In this document: piece after piece, positions 32,204 to 42,512 of the stretch
How the letters are laid out: every line of letters starts with the position of its first letter
How positions within the stretch are numbered: position 1 is the first letter of the stretch
Source: Arsenophonus endosymbiont of Aleurodicus floccissimus
GTDB taxonomy: Bacteria; Pseudomonadota; Gammaproteobacteria; Enterobacterales; Enterobacteriaceae
DNA: 64,000 nt
Reading direction: 5' to 3'
NCBI RefSeq assembly: GCF_900343025.1
Contig: NZ_OUND01000001.1
Coordinates: forward strand, 434,001 to 498,000
The notes under the pieces: generated by a model
The model's database searches: none
Told to the model about the DNA's origin: nothing
Seen by the model: only the letters and a program-made list of their open reading frames with translations
Position numbers and translations under genes: made by a program

Positions 32204-33372
32204 CTACTGATTAAATTGTTGGTACAAAAAGCCCACAAGGTTAATAATCCTATTATGGTTAACAGATGCCAAGGTAGTGCCGGTAAATTCCACCGATGTC
32301 CGATATCATATAGCCAGCCACCACCGATAAAGCCTATTGCACCACCTAAGGCATGGCCTAATCGGCTAAAACCCATATAACTGCTGCGCGAGCATGAGGA
32401 TCTGCTAGTGGAAGCGCTCAATGTTTCACGTGCTGGCTCAGCAGTGATGGTGCCTAAATAAAACAGACTAATAAGGGCAAAAAGTAGCATCAGTGAATGG
32501 GTAAAACCAATAGGAAACATGGCCAGGCTCATTAGAAGTAAACCAGTCATTAACCGTTGCTCGAGGCAAAAATGCTTTTCACTCCAACGTGCCATGGGAT
32601 AAAGTAAAGTTAAAGAGATAATGGCTTCAATGGCATACATCCATTTAATAGCTGTCGGTGAGCCGGCTATCTCATTAACGACAATAGGAAACATTAACAT
32701 AACTTGTACGTATAAAATAGCCACTCAGAGTAAGCACATATTTTAAAAAGCGTTGATCGCGAAAAACTTTACCCATCCCGGTACGAATTGATATCCGGCT
32801 AGCTGAGATACGGTAAGCAGGCAACAGCCAGGCGCGTTTGAAATGGCTGCGATAATTAAAATTATCGTACTTGTCCAACAAACAAACTGAAAATCATACA
32901 GTAAAAGCCAGCCACCGAGCAGGGCTCCGAGAACAGCGCCGGCACTATCTTGCATTAATAATAATGAATAAAAACGACCTCGTTCATGTGGTTTGGTCAG
33001 TTTAATGACCAAGACTGTATGAGGGGGATCAAATAAAGTCCCGCCTAAGGCTGACAGAATGCAAGATAGCCCAAAAATCCAGGGCACAGTAGCCATCGCC
33101 ATTAAGGCGAAACCGATAGCACGTAATAACATACCTAGCACTATCATTGGCTTAGCGCCGAAACGATCGGCTATAGCACCACCAAAAATGCCTAAACCTC
33201 GTTGAAATAATTGTCTAAGGGCAAAACCAACCACCAAACCAGGCCAACCTAATTGCTCAACAAAGTGGATCGATATCAGTGGAAAGACGACAAAAAAACC
33301 CAACACTACTAACATATTATCGAGTAAGAGAAAATATTTACCGAGGTTTCACGCTTGTGTTACCGGAGACAT
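32204..33372 (-). pseudogene. mdtH: multidrug MFS transporter MdtH, broken
   Basis: Relic of the 12-helix major-facilitator exporter MdtH (~400 residues). The ATG at 33372 is followed by TGA at codon 8 (33349-33351), probably CGA in the ancestor (QARNLGKYF). Then [24 protein letters not shown], the MFS motif [20 protein letters not shown] and [18 protein letters not shown] are intact. A frameshift near 32730-32745 separates the second half ([39 protein letters not shown]). The 3' end is approximate because the frame is lost again near 32215. Confidence 0.88.
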
Positions 33373-33496
33373 TAAACACCATTTGGTGTCATACAGTGAT
33401 GTTTTATAAATATAATACTAGTAAATTAGATATACTTACTATTGTAAAAACAAAATATATTTATATTCAGCACACCATATTCTGGAGTTGGCCACG

Positions 33497-34066
33497 ATGT
33501 TTAGATATCGAACCAGAAAGCCTGAATGTTATTCTATTACTGAACGTTTGCTCCTACGGTTAGCTTGTGAAACCGATGCTTATCGTCTGGCTTATTATTG
33601 CCGGAATGAAAATTTTTTAAAGACATGTGAGCCTATTCGTGATAGCAGTTATTATCAGCCTACTGCCTGGAGTAAACGTTTGCATATTATGGCAGAAATG
33701 CATCGTCGTAAAAGTGCTTTTCATTTTCTACTATTAGATAAACAGCAAACTGAAGTTATTGGTGTAATTAATTTCAGTAATATTATTAGAGGGGCTTTTA
33801 AAGCTTGTTATCTGGGTTACTTAATCAGTGAAATGTAGCAAGAAAAGGGCTTGATGTATGAAGGATTAATGCCAACGATTCATTTTATGCAAGAACAGCA
33901 GCAGATGCATAGAATTATGGCAAATTATATGCTGCATAATCATTGCAGTGGTAATTTACTGAAAAAGATAGGTTTTAAACCAGAGAGATATGCAAAAGCT
34001 TACTTACAAATTAATGGTGAATGGGGGGATCATATTTTAATGTCACTAATTACAAAAAATAATTAG
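33497..34066 (+). pseudogene. rimJ: ribosomal S5 alanine N-acetyltransferase, amber codon
   Basis: RimJ is a GNAT enzyme that acetylates the N-terminus of ribosomal protein S5. One frame covers 189 residues, near the E. coli 194, with a single TAG at codon 114 (33836-33838) where the family has Trp (GQKWQGKGL against SEM-stop-QEKGL). The acetyl-CoA region (QEKGLMYEGL, HRIMANYM) lies after the stop and is lost. Divergent from mdtH, as in E. coli. Confidence 0.9.
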
Positions 34067-34187
34067 AGCTAAATTATTTTATATAAAAACAGAATACTAA
34101 GTGGACAAAAATCAACAGATTTAAACTTAATTTTAATATATTAAATTTTACTTGTTAATCATCACTTGCTTACTATTTTTTATCTTT

Positions 34188-34982
34188 AAAGGAGGCATTC
34201 ATATAATAGGACAAATCACGAATCATCAACCGATTGTTACTAAAATTGGTTGTATTGAAGATTTTTTTACTGCCATTTAGATATCCATACGAACAATGTT
34301 CTGGCAGAAATGTTAAACAATAAAGTTAAAGCTCGATTAAATGATATTATTGTAAAAAACAACGAAATGTTTGGTTTTAATTATTATCAGCAAAATCCAT
34401 ATGAAGAAAAAATATTATTGGAAATTAGGAAAAGGTTATTGTGGTGAATGTTGCGATGAAGTATTAAAACATATTAATAATAATTATTATGAAAAAGTTA
34501 ACCCAACAAAAGAACACTTTTTTGTTTTAAGTAAGATCAAGCTGAAATTATTGAACCATCTTATAAGTAAATGTTTTTTAACGCAAATGCATTAGAAATG
34601 GAGTTTAATAAAATCAATGAAATTCTAAAAAAATTTCCTGATGTCTTTGTCGGTAATAAAAATGATTTTAATAATATGATAATGCTAATTTGTGATATTT
34701 TAAGCATTAGTAAATCACAGACCCTTCAATACTGGAATATATCCGATACAACGCGCCAATCGGATGATAAATACATGTTTCGAAGAGAATTAATCTCAAA
34801 ACCCGAAAACATAATTTACCAGACTAACTTTGTCTAACGGATAATTAAAATATCATTGGAAAATCTGAGCTACATCGCTTTGCTTTGGTAAAAATAGTTA
34901 TTCTAATTCATGGTCATGCTCACAGACCGCTGATACACTTTATCAATCTATTATGGCCATCATTAATAAAGATATTGCATGA
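34188..34982 (+). pseudogene. possible papain-like cysteine effector, broken
   Basis: A strong AAAGGAGG site (34188-34195) precedes what was probably the start, now ATA. Segments in several frames form one protein: LAEMLNNKVKARLNDIIVKN, then LGKGYCGECCDEVLKHI, EHFFVLS, AEIIEPSYK-stop-MFFNANALEM and KKFPDVFVGNKNDFNNMI, ending in NKDIA-stop that overlaps the murJ ATGA. The order GxCxE, then His, then I-I-(D/E)-P-S/T-Y-K ahead of a Phe pair resembles C-H-D papain-like deamidases and proteases such as the PMT C3/SseI group. This assignment is inference. It occupies the place of yceH/mviM. Confidence 0.45.
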
Positions 34983-36514
34983 ATTTACTAAAATCGTTAG
35001 CAGCGATAAGCTCTATGACTATGTTTTCCCGCATCTTAGGATTTATTCGTGATGCGATTATCGCGCGTTTTTTTGGTGCTGGAGCGGCGATAGACGCTTT
35101 TTTTGTTGCTTTTCTATTACCGAATCTTTTGCGCCGCATTTTTGCCGAAGGCGCATTTTCCCAAGCATTTGTCCCTATCTTAGCAGAATATAAAAATCAG
35201 CAAGGTGACGAGGCTACTCGCACTTTTATTGCGTATGTTTCCGGTTTATTAACATTAATTTTGGCTATTGTTACATTGTCAGGAATATTAGCGGCGCCAT
35301 GGATTATTTATATTACGGCCCCCGGTTTTACTGATACACCGAATAAATTTGATTTAACCGTTTGTTTATTGAGAATCACTTTTCCTTATATTTTATTGAT
35401 CTCTTTAGTATCGTTGGTTGGTGCTATTTTAAATACTTGGAACCGTTTTTCTGTTCCTGCTTTTGCGCCTACTTTACTTAATATCAGTATGATTATGTCA
35501 GTACTGTTGTTGGCGCCATATTGTGAACCACCTATTATAGCGTTAGCGTGGGGAGTTTTTGCCGGTGGTATTTTACAGTTGCTGTATCAATTACCTTATT
35601 TACAAAAAATTGGCATGTTAGTTTTACCGCGTATCTCTTTTCGTAATAGTGGTGTGTGGCGAGTATTGAAGTTAATGGGGCCGGCGATTATTGGGGTTTC
35701 TGTAAGCCAGATTTCATTAATTATTAATACTATTTTTGCCTCATTTTTACAATCAGGCTCTGTCTCGTGGATGTATTATGCTGACCGATTGATGGAGCTC
35801 CCTACCGGTGTGTTAGGGGTGGCACTTGGTACTATTTTATTACCTTCGCTGGCGAAGAGTTTTTCAACCGGTGATCATAAAGAATATCAGCGCCTAATGG
35901 ACTGGGGTTTACGGCTTTGCTTTTTATTAGCGCTACCATGTGCGATTGCACTGACTATTTTAGCCGAACCGTTGACAGTGTCGCTTTTTCAGTATGGCAA
36001 TTTTACCGCCTACGATGCAGTAATGACTCAACGGGCATTAATTGCTTACTGTGTCGGCTTAATGGGGTTAATTGTCGTTAAGGTATTATCACCAGGGTTC
36101 TATTCGAGACAAGATATTAAAACACCGGTTAAAATCGCGATTATTACCTTAATTTTGACACAATTAATGAACCTTGCCTTTATTGGTTCGCTAAAACATG
36201 CTGGATTGGCGTTATCAATTGGCTTAGCAGCATGCTTTAATGCTTTGATGCTGTATTGGCAGTTACGTCGCCAGGCAATTTTTTCCCCCTTAGCTGGTTG
36301 GGGAAAATTTTTGGTCAAGTTAATCGCCGCTTTAATTGTTATGGTAGCGGTATTGTTGCTGGTATTAAATTTTATGCCGCCATGGGAGCAGGGAAATATG
36401 CTGATGCGAATCATGCGGTTGTTATTGGTGGTTTTTGCCGGTGCAATGAGTTACTTTGCTGCGTTATTTATTTTTGGTTTTCGTTTGCGAGATTTTTCAC
36501 AGCGGGCTATTTAG
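34979..36514 (+). CDS. murJ: lipid II flippase MurJ (MviN)
   Basis: An intact 511-residue, 14-helix MOP-superfamily protein with the same length as E. coli MurJ, which flips lipid II to the periplasm for peptidoglycan synthesis. Conserved blocks: [23 protein letters not shown] with the essential arginines, [19 protein letters not shown] and [24 protein letters not shown]. The start codon overlaps the stop of the preceding relic (ATGA). A strong terminator follows. Confidence 0.97.
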   Translation: MNLLKSLAAISSMTMFSRILGFIRDAIIARFFGAGAAIDAFFVAFLLPNLLRRIFAEGAFSQAFVPILAEYKNQQGDEATRTFIAYVSGLLTLILAIVTLSGILAAPWIIYITAPGFTDTPNKFDLTVCLLRITFPYILLISLVSLVGAILNTWNRFSVPAFAPTLLNISMIMSVLLLAPYCEPPIIALAWGVFAGGILQLLYQLPYLQKIGMLVLPRISFRNSGVWRVLKLMGPAIIGVSVSQISLIINTIFASFLQSGSVSWMYYADRLMELPTGVLGVALGTILLPSLAKSFSTGDHKEYQRLMDWGLRLCFLLALPCAIALTILAEPLTVSLFQYGNFTAYDAVMTQRALIAYCVGLMGLIVVKVLSPGFYSRQDIKTPVKIAIITLILTQLMNLAFIGSLKHAGLALSIGLAACFNALMLYWQLRRQAIFSPLAGWGKFLVKLIAALIVMVAVLLLVLNFMPPWEQGNMLMRIMRLLLVVFAGAMSYFAALFIFGFRLRDFSQRAI

Positions 36515-36545
36515 ACAAATAAATCTGGTAAGTGATCACTTGTTG

Positions 36546-36575
36546 AATGAAAAAGCGTAAACGCGCTTTTTCATT
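36546..36575 (+). terminator. rho-independent terminator after murJ
   Basis: Arms AATGAAAAAGCG (36546-36557) and CGCTTTTTCATT (36564-36575) around a 6-base loop; the second arm provides the T tract. It can act in both directions. Confidence 0.8.
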
Positions 36576-36636
36576 ACCAATCGAAGCAAGCTGATTGACT
36601 TTACAATTTGAAAATGGTATTGGGAATAAATAGAAT

Positions 36637-36713
36637 TGGTGCGTCCGAGTGGACTCGAACCACCGACCCCCACCATGTCAAGGTGGTGCTCTAACCAACT
36701 GAGCTACGGACGC
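36637..36713 (-). tRNA. valV: tRNA-Val(GAC)
   Basis: Minus-strand 77-nt tRNA with encoded CCA. Acceptor arm GCGTCCG pairs with CGGACGC, D-loop TAGCTCAGTTGGTTAGAGC, anticodon loop CTTGACA giving GAC, T-loop GGTTCGAGTCC. Essentially identical to E. coli valV/valW. Reads GUC and GUU. Confidence 0.97.
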
Positions 36714-36880
36714 AATAAAAATTGCTATGGCGATAATGTGGAAACGAATATTAACGGGCAGTTGCCATTCTGGCAAGGGAAAAAATACAATTTTATGTCT
36801 AACTGCTCGTATTTAATGCTATTTAGCATAAAAGCGCAATTTTTCATTTTTTATACCTTATACCCCGTTTGACAACATAG

Positions 36881-38254
36881 CTATCGAGTGGAATGCCGTA
36901 ATACAAATTCGTTTGGCTGACGTTGAAGCTATAATATGCGAGAAAGTATCATGATAGCTGATGCCGTTAAGCCAATAATAAAACCGATCCAAAAACCTTT
37001 TGGTCCCAGATGCGGCACGATAAAGTCAGTTAAACCAAGTAGATAACCTGTTGGGAGGCCGAGCAGCTAGTAAGCAATGAAAGTGATAAAGAAAATTGAA
37101 CAGGTATCTTTATAACCGCGTAATATACCAGCGCCAATGACTTGAATAGCATCGGAAATCTGATAGATAGCAGCGAATAACATCAATTGTGAAGCAAATA
37201 GGATGACTTCCGGATTGCGATTATACATTAATGCGATCTGCTCTCTAAGTGACACTGTCACAATTGCGGTGCAGCAAGCTACCGTTAAACCTATCATAAT
37301 ACTGGCATAGGTGGATATTTTTGCTTTTTCCGTTGAAGCGCTGCCTAAATTATAACCGACCCGGATCGTTGTTGCGATACCAAGAGAAATAGGAAACATA
37401 AACATTAACGAACTAAAATTTAATGCTGCCTGGTGTCCTGCGACGGCGATAATGCCTAATGACGCGACCAATAAGGCGACAATAGCAAACAGAGTCACTT
37501 CGAAGAAATAGGCTAGACCAATAGGTAAACCTAACGCGAACAGGCGTTTTAATAAAGAGAAGTCAGGTAATGCAAACTGTTTATTAGCACGGATGTCACG
37601 TTGTGAAGGAGTATGGCGTATATACCGGCGCATAAAAAGAAACATAGCCCAATATACCGAGGCAGTGGCTATACCACAACCGACGCCACCAAGAGCCTGT
37701 GCCCCAAAATGGCCATAGATAAAAATATAGTTGATAGGTATGTTAATAAATAAACCAAGGAAACCAATAAACATGCCGGGTTTTGTTTTAGATAACCCAT
37801 CGCACTGACTACGTAAAACTTGATAAAAAAGATAACCTGGTGCTCCCCACATAATAGCACGTAGAAACCGTACCGCTTTATTTGCCAGTTCAGGATCAAT
37901 ATTAGGCATATTATTTATAATATGGTGAGCATTATAAATAACAGCCATGACCAAAAATGATAAAAAGAAAGCTAACCATAAGCCTTGTTGTATATGATTG
38001 CCGATAACTTGACGTCGGCCTGAACCATTTAATTACGCCACCACTGGTGTTAAAGCTATTAATAAGCCGTGGCCAAACAAAATAGCAGGTAACCAGATAG
38101 ACGTTCCTACCGCAACGGCTGACATATCTACTTCACTAACTTTGGCTGTCATTACTGTATCGACAAAACCCATTGCGGTTTGTGAGAATTTAGCAAGAAT
38201 AATTGGAATACCTAATGCTAATAGGCTGTGTGCCTCTTTAAAATATTTATTCAC
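36881..38254 (-). pseudogene. mdtK: MATE multidrug exporter MdtK (NorM), three stops
   Basis: A full-length 458-codon frame (E. coli MdtK is 457 residues) interrupted only by nonsense codons: TAA at 38033-38035 replacing Gln (TPVVA-stop-LNGSGRR), TAG at 37067-37069 replacing Trp (FIAY-stop-LLGLPTG), and TAG at 36929-36931 near the end. No indel is seen. The MATE core is preserved ([60 protein letters not shown]). The start is GTG. Divergent from ribC, as in E. coli. This Na+- or H+-coupled exporter is no longer made. Confidence 0.92.
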
Positions 38255-38451
38255 CCACCATATACCTTATTGGAAATGAATAGAAAACGAAAAGAATTGA
38301 ACCCTTAAAAATTTGTTTATTGTATCGATTTGGTGAAGTTATAGCTATAAATAGATAGAAAGCTGCCATATTTATTGTTTCTAGAGTGCTTATTTAGCAT
38401 AACTAGCGTAGAATGAGTTTTAATCTTTTATTAAAATTGGGAACTCAATAT

Positions 38452-39063
38452 ATGTATACAGGCATTGTGAAAGGAAAAGGAATACTAGTTGCGGTGGAAG
38501 ATAGCGTTAATGTTCGTACTTATACTGTCCAATTTCCCACTGAATTACTCGCAGATTTAAAAACAGGTGCTTCTGTTGCTAATAATGGATGCTGTTTAAC
38601 TGTTACCCATATTGATAGCGATAAGGTGAGTTTTGATTTAATGAAGGAGACTTTGCGACTGACAAACTTATGCAGTTTAAAATTAGGCGATATGATTAAT
38701 TTAGAAAGATCAGCAAAATATGGTGATGAAATTGGTGGCCATGTTATGTCCGGTCACATCATTACTACTGGCGAAGTAGCCAAAATTTTTAAAGCTGAAA
38801 ATAATCTCCAAATTTGGTTTTATGTGCATGATAAACAATTAATGAAATATATTTTGCATAAGGGCTTTATCGGCGTTGATGGAATTAGCTTAACAGTAGG
38901 AGATGTGGTCAATAATCGTTTTTGTGTCCATCTGATCCCTGAAACCATTGCGCGCACCACAATTGCAGAAAAGCGTCTTAGAGAAAAGGTTAATATTGAA
39001 ATTGATGCCCATACCCAAGCGGTAGTTGATACCGTTGAGCGAGTGATGGCACAAAAAATATAA
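38452..39063 (+). CDS. ribC: riboflavin synthase alpha chain
   Basis: An intact 203-residue enzyme that dismutates two 6,7-dimethyl-8-ribityllumazines into riboflavin; also named ribE. The start used is ATG 38452 (MYTGIVKGKG), matching E. coli; an upstream in-frame ATG adds 13 residues without family support. Both lumazine-binding repeats are present, with ASVANNGCCLTV and GFIGVDGISLTV, plus the signature DEIGGHVMSGH. It is one of few intact genes in a heavily decayed neighbourhood, so B2 supply is probably under selection. Confidence 0.96.
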   Translation: MYTGIVKGKGILVAVEDSVNVRTYTVQFPTELLADLKTGASVANNGCCLTVTHIDSDKVSFDLMKETLRLTNLCSLKLGDMINLERSAKYGDEIGGHVMSGHIITTGEVAKIFKAENNLQIWFYVHDKQLMKYILHKGFIGVDGISLTVGDVVNNRFCVHLIPETIARTTIAEKRLREKVNIEIDAHTQAVVDTVERVMAQKI

Positions 39064-39671
39064 TCATAGAGCGTGTTTTAAATAGTCGTCACGCTATTTC
39101 AATTAGGTTAAGTAATAGCTAAAAGAAGAAACAGGATTTGATAAATAATTGACCAAGATTTCTTCTTATTAGAAAAGTGTTAATGTCAAAAGTGGTTTCC
39201 TATGTCTAATTTACTTATCTGTAACTAAGTGATATCTGCAAATAAGCTCTTCTATAAACATTAAATTGCTTCACTCAAAATGGGTCGCCAAGACAAGTTG
39301 GCTAATTGTTTTATTTTTCCTTGCCTGGCTCAGGCTATTGCTCATTCAAAAGCGTCTTTATAGAAGAAATATGACAGAGCTATTAAATGAAATTATCAAA
39401 TGACTACTATTTCATTTTCTCCATAACCAATTGATAGTGATTGTAAATTCCCTCATTCAGCAAGCTAATGCAAAAAAAAAACAATAGAATTTATCATTGA
39501 GATAGAAAACCATAAGCAACGCTAATGACAATAGTGTGACTAATAGAAAAACAAGAATTCAAAAAGGTAACGTGAAGGCATCCAGCAACGGATATCAAAG
39601 TGGTGTGGTTTTATCGTAATTTTGAATTCTAGCGTGAACATTTTAATCTATTCAAATTATTAGAGGTTACA
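39064..39671. other. intergenic region in the cfa position
   Basis: About 600 bases with no readable gene. In E. coli the cyclopropane synthase gene cfa lies here; no fragment of it could be recognised on either strand. A short stem (GCCAA...TTGGC, 39287-39302) followed by a T-rich run may be an old terminator. Confidence 0.45.
39554..39630. repeat. 11-base inverted repeat upstream of the ThDP relic
   Basis: AGAATTCAAAA (39554-39564) is the exact inverse of TTTTGAATTCT (39620-39630), enclosing 55 bases and ending 42 bases before the start of the ThDP gene. It could be a structured leader, an operator pair or the ends of a tiny miniature element; no target duplication was seen. Confidence 0.55.
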
Positions 39672-41365
39672 ATGAAGATAACAATTGCCCGTGATTTGAT
39701 AGAGTTTATCGAGTTTTTAGGTGTTGATTTAGCATTTAGGATATCTGGTGGTTTTATAGTGCCGATATGGCGAGAACTTACTAGATCAAAAAAATAAATG
39801 TTATGCACTGCCGAACCGAGGTGGGCAGTGTGTTTTGCGCTTCAGAATATAGTCTTTGTCATAGTAAAATATCTATATCTTTTGCGACAGCAGGCCCGGG
39901 AATAAGTAATGCATTGACAGTGTTAAAAACGGCAAAGCTTGATGGAGCCAGAGTGATATTTATCTCAGCTGTTACCACAGAATATCATGATGGATTATGG
40001 GGACGCAGGAAACAACAGTGTTAAATGTGAATACCCTTGTGCAGGATGATGGGCAAGGATATTTAGATAAAGTATTTGTTATTAAAAATGAATATTTACA
40101 AGCCAGAGAGGATATCCAGAAACTAGTTGCGTCAAATAAACATTTTGTTATCGGTGTTTTTTTAACTAATGTAGTACAAACATTAACAAATAAAAAAACG
40201 CATATTAGCTGATTTTCCAACCACAGCTAATCTTACTAACATAGTTTCTTCTACAGATTTTTCTATGTTTATAGAACTTTTATTAGCAAAAAAATCTTTA
40301 TTCTGGCTAGGCTTTGGAGCCAGGTATGCAGGGAGCAATATCTAAAAAATTATTGAACTGACTAACTCTGCTGTTATAACAACGCCGAGAGGTAAAGGTA
40401 TTATTTCTGAATATAGCCTGGCCTCCATAGGAACAACAGGGATAGGTTCTATTAGCAAAGAAATAGTTAGGCAGATAACTGGTGAGCGCTCTCGCTATGT
40501 TGTCGTAATTATGGGGAGTCGTCTTAGCGAACTGAGCGCATTTTATTTACAAAAAAATTTTAGCAATATAGATTTATTTTATGTTGGTCTGGAGGCAGAT
40601 AAAATAAGAAATAACCTTCCTTCTAATGCGATTGTTTTTAAAAGTGACATTCAATGTTTTACTGAAACTTTGCTCAGTGCACTTCAGAATAAGGTGATTC
40701 ATAAACCAGCTGTTCAATATTCAGCGCTGATGGTTGAATTTGTTGATTATATTATTAAAGATAATAATTATTCTGATAAAGTTATCCATCCATTAGCGGT
40801 TATGGATATCATTCAGCGTGTCGCAATTAATAAGAATAACTGCTACATAGCTGCTGAGGCTGGAAACTCATTTTTTTGGGCAAGTCACTACCTGAAATTT
40901 TCTCAATCTGGGCTTATCGGCTTAGGAACTGCATTTGGGGCTATAAGGCATTATGCTTGTGGATTAGTTGGTATTGTAGCTGGTTTTAAAGAGTGTGCAA
41001 TTGGGATTATTGGTGATGGTGCTATGTTAATGGCAAATGAAGTCAGTACAGCAGTGCGCTATCATCTTTCTGCTATTTCGTTGATGATGAATGACAGCAG
41101 CTATAATATGTGCCGTCAAGGGCTGGAAATGTTAAATAGCGACCCACTCGATTGCAATATACCAGTAACTGATTTTGCCTTGTTTGCTCGTGCTTTAGGG
41201 GCAGATGGCTATCAGGCTAATAGTTCTCAACAATAAGAGGATGCTATTGTTGAGGCGATCAAAAATAGAAACCCAGCAGTAATTGATGTCAGAATTGATA
41301 AAAATGCAGTTCCGCCGCTTAAAGATAGGATTGAAACGATTAAAGGATTTATAAATGATAAATAA
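39672..41365 (+). pseudogene. thiamine-diphosphate-dependent enzyme (acyloin/acetolactate synthase-like), broken
   Basis: Relic of a ~560-residue ThDP enzyme, starting at an ATG behind AGAGG. The N-terminal domain holds a catalytic-Glu-type segment (HCRTEVGSVFCASEYS) and the following SFATAGPGISNALT. The C-terminal domain has the ThDP/Mg motif GDGAMLMANEVSTA ... MMNDSSYNM. At least five lesions: a stop after ELTRSKK, frameshifts near 39800, 40010 and 40205, a TAA near 40343, and a TAA at 41234-41236 replacing a codon before EDAIVEAIKNRNP. Its product is unknown. It overlaps the start of a KAS III-like gene, a pairing used in acyloin-type natural-product pathways. Confidence 0.75.
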
Positions 41366-42322
41366 TGTTTCGTTAATTTTCCTGTGCTGGTGCATTGCCA
41401 AATCAGCAGCAAAACATATTGAGAGAAAATAATAAAAAGACAATATTTTCAACAAATGACGATTATTTACCTGATAAACGTAGTTTATGGCGAATGGATG
41501 AGAAGGGAGCGGTGACTAAATTAATGGTAAATTGCTTATCTAAAGCTCCAGAACAGGTGAATATGAATATCAATCAGCTCGATTGTATTATTATTAATCT
41601 GGTTTGGCCTGGCAACATCCTGTATGAAGAAGTTATTGCTATTGTTCGGCAGTTAAATATTGTTTGTCCGGTTATTCTTGTCAATTTGGGCACGTCTGCT
41701 GGAATGACTACACTTGAGTTAGGTTGGAGCTAGTTTTCTAATGCAAAGCGTAGGCAAGTAGCAGTACTCGCTGCCTGTAATTATGCTCATTGGTTTTCTG
41801 TTGAAGACCCAGTAAGTTCTTTACTAAGCGATGGTGCTGCCTGCGCTATACTTGGTTACGACTCAGGTATTTTCCTTGTCCATAGTAAGACAATTCAAAC
41901 CTATGATATGATCCATTAATATTTATTGATAATCATGTCGAATATACAAACGAATCTGGCAGATTATATTTTCTAAACTGCCTAAAACAATTTTTAATAG
42001 CTGCAATCAAATATGTCGAGATGTTGGTAAAGATATTAGTGATATTCGATATTTTTACATTTATGATCCAACCTCTTGGGTCACTGAGGTAGCAGCAAAA
42101 GTCCTTCAGGTAAGTGAAAATAAAATTTTAACCCTATTTGATAAATATGGCAGTTTGGGGCTGGCGCAAAATTTTTTCGCACTGATAGAATTGAATACGA
42201 GTTCAGATCTTTTTCCTGATGATTTGATTATTCTGTTCGGATTTGGGCCTTTATCCACCTCAACTTCTTTCCTATTGAGTTGGAGGAAAATTCCTACCGC
42301 TATTGATTTTATCTCAGTTTAA
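41355..42322 (+). pseudogene. ketoacyl-ACP synthase III-like enzyme, broken
   Basis: Relic of a FabH/KAS III-like thiolase-fold enzyme whose ATG lies inside the last codons of the ThDP gene. Segments in order: LPNQQQNILRENN, LDCIIINLVWPGN (N-terminal half), VEDPVSSLLSDGAACAILGYDSG (the conserved GDGA-type turn) and YDPTSWVTEVAAKVLQ ... FDKYGSLGLAQNFFALIE ... DDLIILFGFGPLSTSTSFLLSW (C-terminal half). The last block reproduces the KAS III pattern of YGN-hG and the Gly-rich end. A TAG stands at 41731-41733 and several indels follow. The usual catalytic Cys segment reads NLGTSAGM, so cysteine is not visible there. Confidence 0.7.
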
Positions 42323-42396
42323 AATAACAACTCAATATTTTGTTTTATACATTAAGATGGATGATATTGTAATTTTAAGTCGACCAATCCTTTTCG

Positions 42397-42423
42397 AAAT
42401 GGGAAAGTCGGACTTTCCCATTT
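42397..42423. terminator. bidirectional terminator-like hairpin
   Basis: A perfect 13-base inverted repeat (AAATGGGAAAGTC at 42397-42409, GACTTTCCCATTT at 42411-42423) lies between the KAS III relic and convergent punC, with T-rich ends in both directions. Confidence 0.75.
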
Positions 42424-42512
42424 GATTAATGAATGAAATTTTACCTATGACTAGAATATACGCTGTCAGTTGAAGTCAGAGATTTTCACACGGGTTTGTT
42501 TAAAAATTTTTC

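Noticed and set aside
36636..36872. Plus-strand open frame beginning in tRNA-Val
   Set aside because: Its first half is the complement of the tRNA (reads RPSGLEPPTPT, a well-known artefact of tRNA sequence). Not a gene.
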